A program made the translations under genes and the position numbers. The notes beneath the pieces were generated by a model, which was given only the letters and a program-made list of their open reading frames with translations, had not been told where the DNA came from and ran no database searches. Shown here one piece after another: positions 60,052 to 64,000 of a DNA stretch of 64,000 nt (its first letter is position 1; the number at the start of each line of letters is the position of its first letter). Source of the DNA: Tetradesmus obliquus (Eukaryota > Chlorophyta > Chlorophyceae > Sphaeropleales > Scenedesmaceae); contig CP126192.1 in NCBI GenBank assembly GCA_030272155.1, positions 1,584,501 through 1,648,500 of the forward strand, written 5' to 3'.

Positions 60052-63000
60052 ATGCAAGACACAGCCCGTGATGGCGTTCCTCAACTAACTTCAGCCGGCA
60101 GCAAAACCGTGCGCCACAGGGTGCTTAAGTGGCTGCATGCCGACCAGCAGCCGGCCGCTTCGTGGGCACATGCTGATCCCGGCAGCAGCACACATGTGGC
60201 AGCAAAGCCTGTGCCTGTCAGCAACGCCCTGCAGGCACCTCCCTCGGGCGGCCAGGACATCCCTGTGCAGAAAAGGGCAGCAAAGATGTGGAAAAGATGT
60301 GAGTGGCCAGTTGCTGCTGTGCCACAGCAGGCTGGCAGCTGGACGAGGTGTACGTTTGGTGGTGAATGCGGCCTAGCTTTAGCGGTGGCAGTGCACACGT
60401 AGCACTTGTGACTGCACGCCAACTGAGCAATGCACCGATTGGCCAATGCGTATACCAGCTTGCTGCTACTCAACCTTTGACAGTACATGTGTTGTGGCAC
60501 TTCCTGCGCTGCAGGGAAGTGCGCCATCGCGCCTGGCAGAGCCAGCAGCAAACTGTCACGTGCAGTGCTGAGCCAGTATGACAGCCAGCAGTCCATGGAT
60601 GACATCTACAGCAGCGCCAGCGTTTTGCCGGTCAATGCAGCAGCACACACAACATCTGGTGCTGCTGCGTCAGCTGCCATGCCTTCCAACATGGCTTCAG
60701 CATACCGCAGCAGCCTGTATGACCAAACCCCAAGCAGCAGTGCCCCAGCAACACCCAGGGCAACTGTGCAGCACTCCCCAGCATCAGCCAGCGCAGCCAG
60801 CACAGCTGTACTTGCTCACACACCCACGGCTCCTTCTACTGCTGCTGCTGCTTTGCCACCTCATCAGCCAGTGAAGCTGGCAGCAGCACCTGGAGGGCCT
60901 GGAGGGGCACACCGCCAGCAGCTGCAGCCATCACCATCACAGCAGCGGCGTCATGCTGCTAAACAGCCAGCTGCAGCTAGCTTGCCTCACTCAGAGACGG
61001 CCTGGGCGAGCTGCAGCAGCAGCCACTGGCAGCAGCTACACTCCCTACCAGCTGCTGCAGCTGCTGCTGCTGCTGGCAGCTCCCTGCCAGGCCCACTGGT
61101 GATGCCACCAGCAGCGGCAGCAGCAACACCCTGCAAGGTAGCTGCACTGGTAGGCCTGGCATCGCCACTGGACAGGGTCCCCAGCGGCAGCAGCAGCATG
61201 CCCCTCAGCCCCATCACACCATCAGCAGCAGCACACACCCTGCAGCTGCAGCGCAGCATATCCAAAGGCAGCAGTGGCTCCCCAGCCTCTGCAGCCTCTT
61301 GCTGCCTGGCCAGGGCCTGCCACTCACTGCCAGGCATGCCTTGGCAGCAGCAGTCACTGTCAGCCGCTCCATGGAAGCAGCAGCAGCAGCAGGCCGTCTC
61401 GGCCTTGCCACGCAGCACGGCTTCACCGCTTGCGCCATCACCTGCACATTCACCGCCGCAAGTTGTGCGGGCCGCCCAGCCTGCAGCATCCAGCAGCCTG
61501 TACCTTCACTCCAGGGCTGCAGCAGGCGTTGGCAGCAGCAGCAGCGGCGCCGCTGCTGCTGCCTACCTTGCAGGCACTGCCATGGCAGCCTACCCAGGGC
61601 TGCTGCCTGCTGCTGTACCAGCCCAGCCTGCTGCTGTTACTGCTAGTCCTGCTACTGCAGGCAGCAACAGCAGCAGCAGGGACAACAGCGCTGAGCTGTC
61701 GCGCTGGCTGCTGCGTGCCGCGCTGCTTGAGGATGAGCTGCAGGGCAGGGCGCTGGAGGTGGGGGAGGGCCTGGCAGCAGCAGCGGAGCGCAGGGAGCAG
61801 CTGGAGGCGGCGCTGCTGGGCATGGGCGGCGCAGCAGTGGCAGGCAGCAGGCTGGATGTTATGCGGTGAGCTGGCAGGGCATGTGGCAGCGGGCTGGCCA
61901 GCTGAGGTACATGAGCTGCGCCTGCTGTTTGTAACTTTATCAGAAGCTGCTCTGCGCAGTGTGCTGGTGCTGAGGCTCTGCAAGAGCTAACGATTGACAA
62001 CATGGGCAGGCGCGCTGCATGCTGGTTACAGTGACATGTATGCAGCCGATGTCGCCGATGTCATGCTAGCCGGGCCAGCAGTTACCACGCTTCTCACGGG
62101 TGGCAGACCAATGCAAAAACTAGAGCGGCATGCACTGCAGCTGTCTTGCTGGTCGCCGCTCTCTGCTCACGGTTGCTCTGTGCTTCCACACCGCTCGTCC
62201 TCCTTCTGCAGGCAGCAGCTCTCCCAGGAGCGGGACAGCACGGCAGCAGCAGCAGCGGCGCTGTCCCACCGCGCGTCGCAGCTGGGCTCGGGCCTTGCCA
62301 GCCTGCAGGGCTGCCTCACCGTGCTGCAGGGCAGCAGGGGCGGCAAGCTGACCCCCAGCAGCAAGCTGGGCGTGCTGCAGCTGGTGCTGGGGGATGTAGT
62401 GGCACGGCTGCCTGGGGAGGGGCTGGCCCAGCTGGAGCTGGTGCAGGGGCTGCCTGGGCTGCAGCAGATGGCTGGACAAGCAGCAGCAGACAGTGCTGCA
62501 TCCTGCAAGCTGGCAACCTGCAGTGCAGCGGATGGGCTTGCGGGGTGGCATGCCAACAGCGGCAGTGCAGCTGCACAGCGCCGCTCGCATTGGCACCAGC
62601 AGCAGCATGAGGATGACGATGATGACGACTGGACTGTGGAGGCAGAGGATGCAGTGCTGATTGGTGATGGCGAGAGTGACGAGGATGATGTAGTGGTCGC
62701 CACGCTGTCCACTGCGCTGTCCAGCAAGTTCTACACGCCCCGCCACTCCCTGGCCTATGAGAGCAGGCGCGGCTCACTGGCAGCAGAGCAGGCAGCTGAG
62801 CAGTACAGCGGATACTTTGAGCGGCGGCCTGATAACAGCACCGCCAACAGCAGCCAGCCCCTGCAGCAGCAGCAGCAGCAGCAGCATGGCCAGCTGCTGC
62901 CGGCTTCTGTGGCTGCTGCTGCAGCAGCTGCCAAGGCAGTGCTGGCAGTTGTTGAGGAGCCTGCTGGCAAGGACAGCAACACAGCACCAGCTGCAGCAGC

Positions 63001-63538
63001 TGGTAGGGCGGCAGGGCCAGCAGCAGCAGCAGCGCCAGCAGGCCTGCGCAAGTCAAACAGCAGGCTGGCATTGCAGCCACTGCTTGAGGCTGAGCCGCTA
63101 GACTGTTGGGATGAGGACAGTGCATGCTTCCAGTCAGCAGCCAGCAGCATCTGCAGCGGCAGCCACGCATGCTTCACTGCTGCTTCTCAGGGTGGCGAGC
63201 TGGAGCAAGTGCTTGCATACCACAGCACTGCCAGCACACCTCTGACTGGCCACAGCACGCACGCTGCAAGTGCAGTGCTATCGGATGCTGGCACTGGTGT
63301 TGCAGCGGACCACATCAGGCGCCTGCAGCTGGCAGATGCCCAGCCAACAATGCCAGTGCCTCATCATAATACACGTTCCCTTGCAGCGCCGGGTGGTGGT
63401 GACCTGGGCTCTCTGCCCGTGCAGGGGCTGCTGAGCGCTGTGGGTGGGCCTGACCTGGGCTGCCTCACTGTGGGGGAGCTGCTGCAGCTGCTGACACAGG
63501 CCGTGCTGCAGCAGCAGCGCAGCCCTGCTGGCCACTAG
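60052..63538 (+). CDS. Ala/Ser/Gln-rich low-complexity protein with a coiled coil
   Basis: Three exons in consistent phase: 60052-60298, 60515-61865 and 62212-63538 (TAG), about 974 aa. Donors are GTGAGT and GTGAGC. The first exon has a basic patch (KTVRHRVLKWLHADQQ). The middle exon is a long Ala/Ser/Pro/Gln region with a more ordered stretch near its start (SQYDSQQSMDDIYSSASVLP). Across the second junction lies a helical, probably coiled-coil segment (RWLLRAALLEDELQGRALE, AAAERREQLEAALLGM, QQLSQERDSTAAAAAALS, LASLQGCLTVLQ). Further on is an acidic patch (EDDDDDDWTVEAEDAVLIG) and a C-terminal LTVGELLQLLTQAVLQQQ helix. I recognise no family. It may be a scaffold or a cytoskeletal or nuclear protein; nothing in the sequence decides. 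Confidence 0.72.
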
Positions 63539-64000
63539 GTGGGGCGGCAGCAGCACAATGCTGCAGGTGAACCTGCTGAATGGCAAAGCACAGCAGCTTT
63601 AGGTTGCTGTGTAGTGCTGTGTGGTGATTATGCTAAGCTTCATGTAGGTCATGCATGTAGGGCATTGATACCGCGCCTCCCACGGGCCTGCAGTGTCGTG
63701 TTGTAATTTGTTGTGTGGGAGCCCACTTGTAGGAAGTATGCGGATGGAAGACGTGCTTTGGAGACATTATGTATGATAGCATTCTGGCTCAGCATTGCTT
63801 GAAGGTGCGCAGCTGTGCATGACCAGCGTCTTTTGGGATCCTCGCTTGTTATAGAATTCGTCATTTTGCATCCATTGCACCGGCCAGTTTTTCTTTGTGA
63901 AGGTTGCCTGTACCCGCAGACAGAAGTCGTTGGGTATGACAAACCGTTCGACGCAACGTAGGATAGCATGTGCCATGTCCTGCATGGCACGATGTCAGTT
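63539..64000. other. 3' flank at the window edge
   Basis: Downstream sequence of the preceding gene; T/G-rich. The minus-strand frame at 63649-63990 has no family resemblance. Nothing else supported. Confidence 0.5.

Noticed and set aside
1-64000. tRNA, rRNA, CRISPR array, viral integration or organelle DNA insert
   Set aside because: I looked for tRNA B-box-like GGTTCGA contexts (for example near 31547), conserved rRNA cores and regular spacer repeats. None had the required surrounding structure.

Overview
The window looks like nuclear DNA of a green alga, probably a chlorophyte of the Chlorophyceae type. All recognisable genes are split by GT-AG spliceosomal introns of roughly 150-500 bp. 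Their products are eukaryotic (PEX14, HMGB, RECQL4, TMEM205-like, alpha-glucan synthase). (CAG)n/(CTG)n tracts occur in exons and introns alike and encode Gln, Ala or Ser runs. Sequence downstream of genes is G/T-rich on the sense strand. The taxon is inferred from these traits, not from a marker gene. No rRNA, tRNA, CRISPR array or organelle insertion was seen.

Layout. 0.6-5.9 kb (+): a multi-exon gene with cysteine/histidine clusters that resembles KDZ-transposase-associated proteins. 6.6-10.0 kb (-): PEX14, resolved into seven phase-consistent exons. 12.1-14.4 kb (-): an unrecognised Gln/Ala-rich protein. 15.9-17.8 kb (-): a TMEM205-family membrane protein, divergent from 18.4-20.6 kb (+), a coiled-coil membrane protein that may be plastid-targeted. 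22.0-22.9 kb (-): a single-box HMGB protein. 25.6-26.5 kb (-): a small Gln-rich protein that looks like a Mediator subunit. It shares a 326-bp divergent promoter with a RECQL4-type helicase (26.9-35.9 kb, +). 37.0-51.6 kb (+): an approximately 30-exon gene with the architecture of fungal alpha-1,3-glucan synthase (Ags1/Mok1): signal peptide, GH13 domain, single membrane span, GT5 synthase domain, then a multi-span C-terminus. 54.4-57.1 kb: a CACTA DNA transposon with 36-bp perfect terminal inverted repeats and a 3-bp target duplication. 57.6-58.4 kb (+): a secreted temptin-like protein. 60.1-63.5 kb (+): a low-complexity Ala/Ser/Gln-rich protein.

The genes do not form one pathway. The main point of interest is the alpha-glucan synthase, a fusion known best from fungal cell-wall synthesis. 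Several breaks in its frame (a phase mismatch, an in-frame TAG, a one-base frameshift and one unresolved late junction) raise the question of assembly errors versus a decaying gene. The second is the structurally complete CACTA element. Exon coordinates were derived by hand from splice motifs, reading phase and protein-family conservation, without transcript data.
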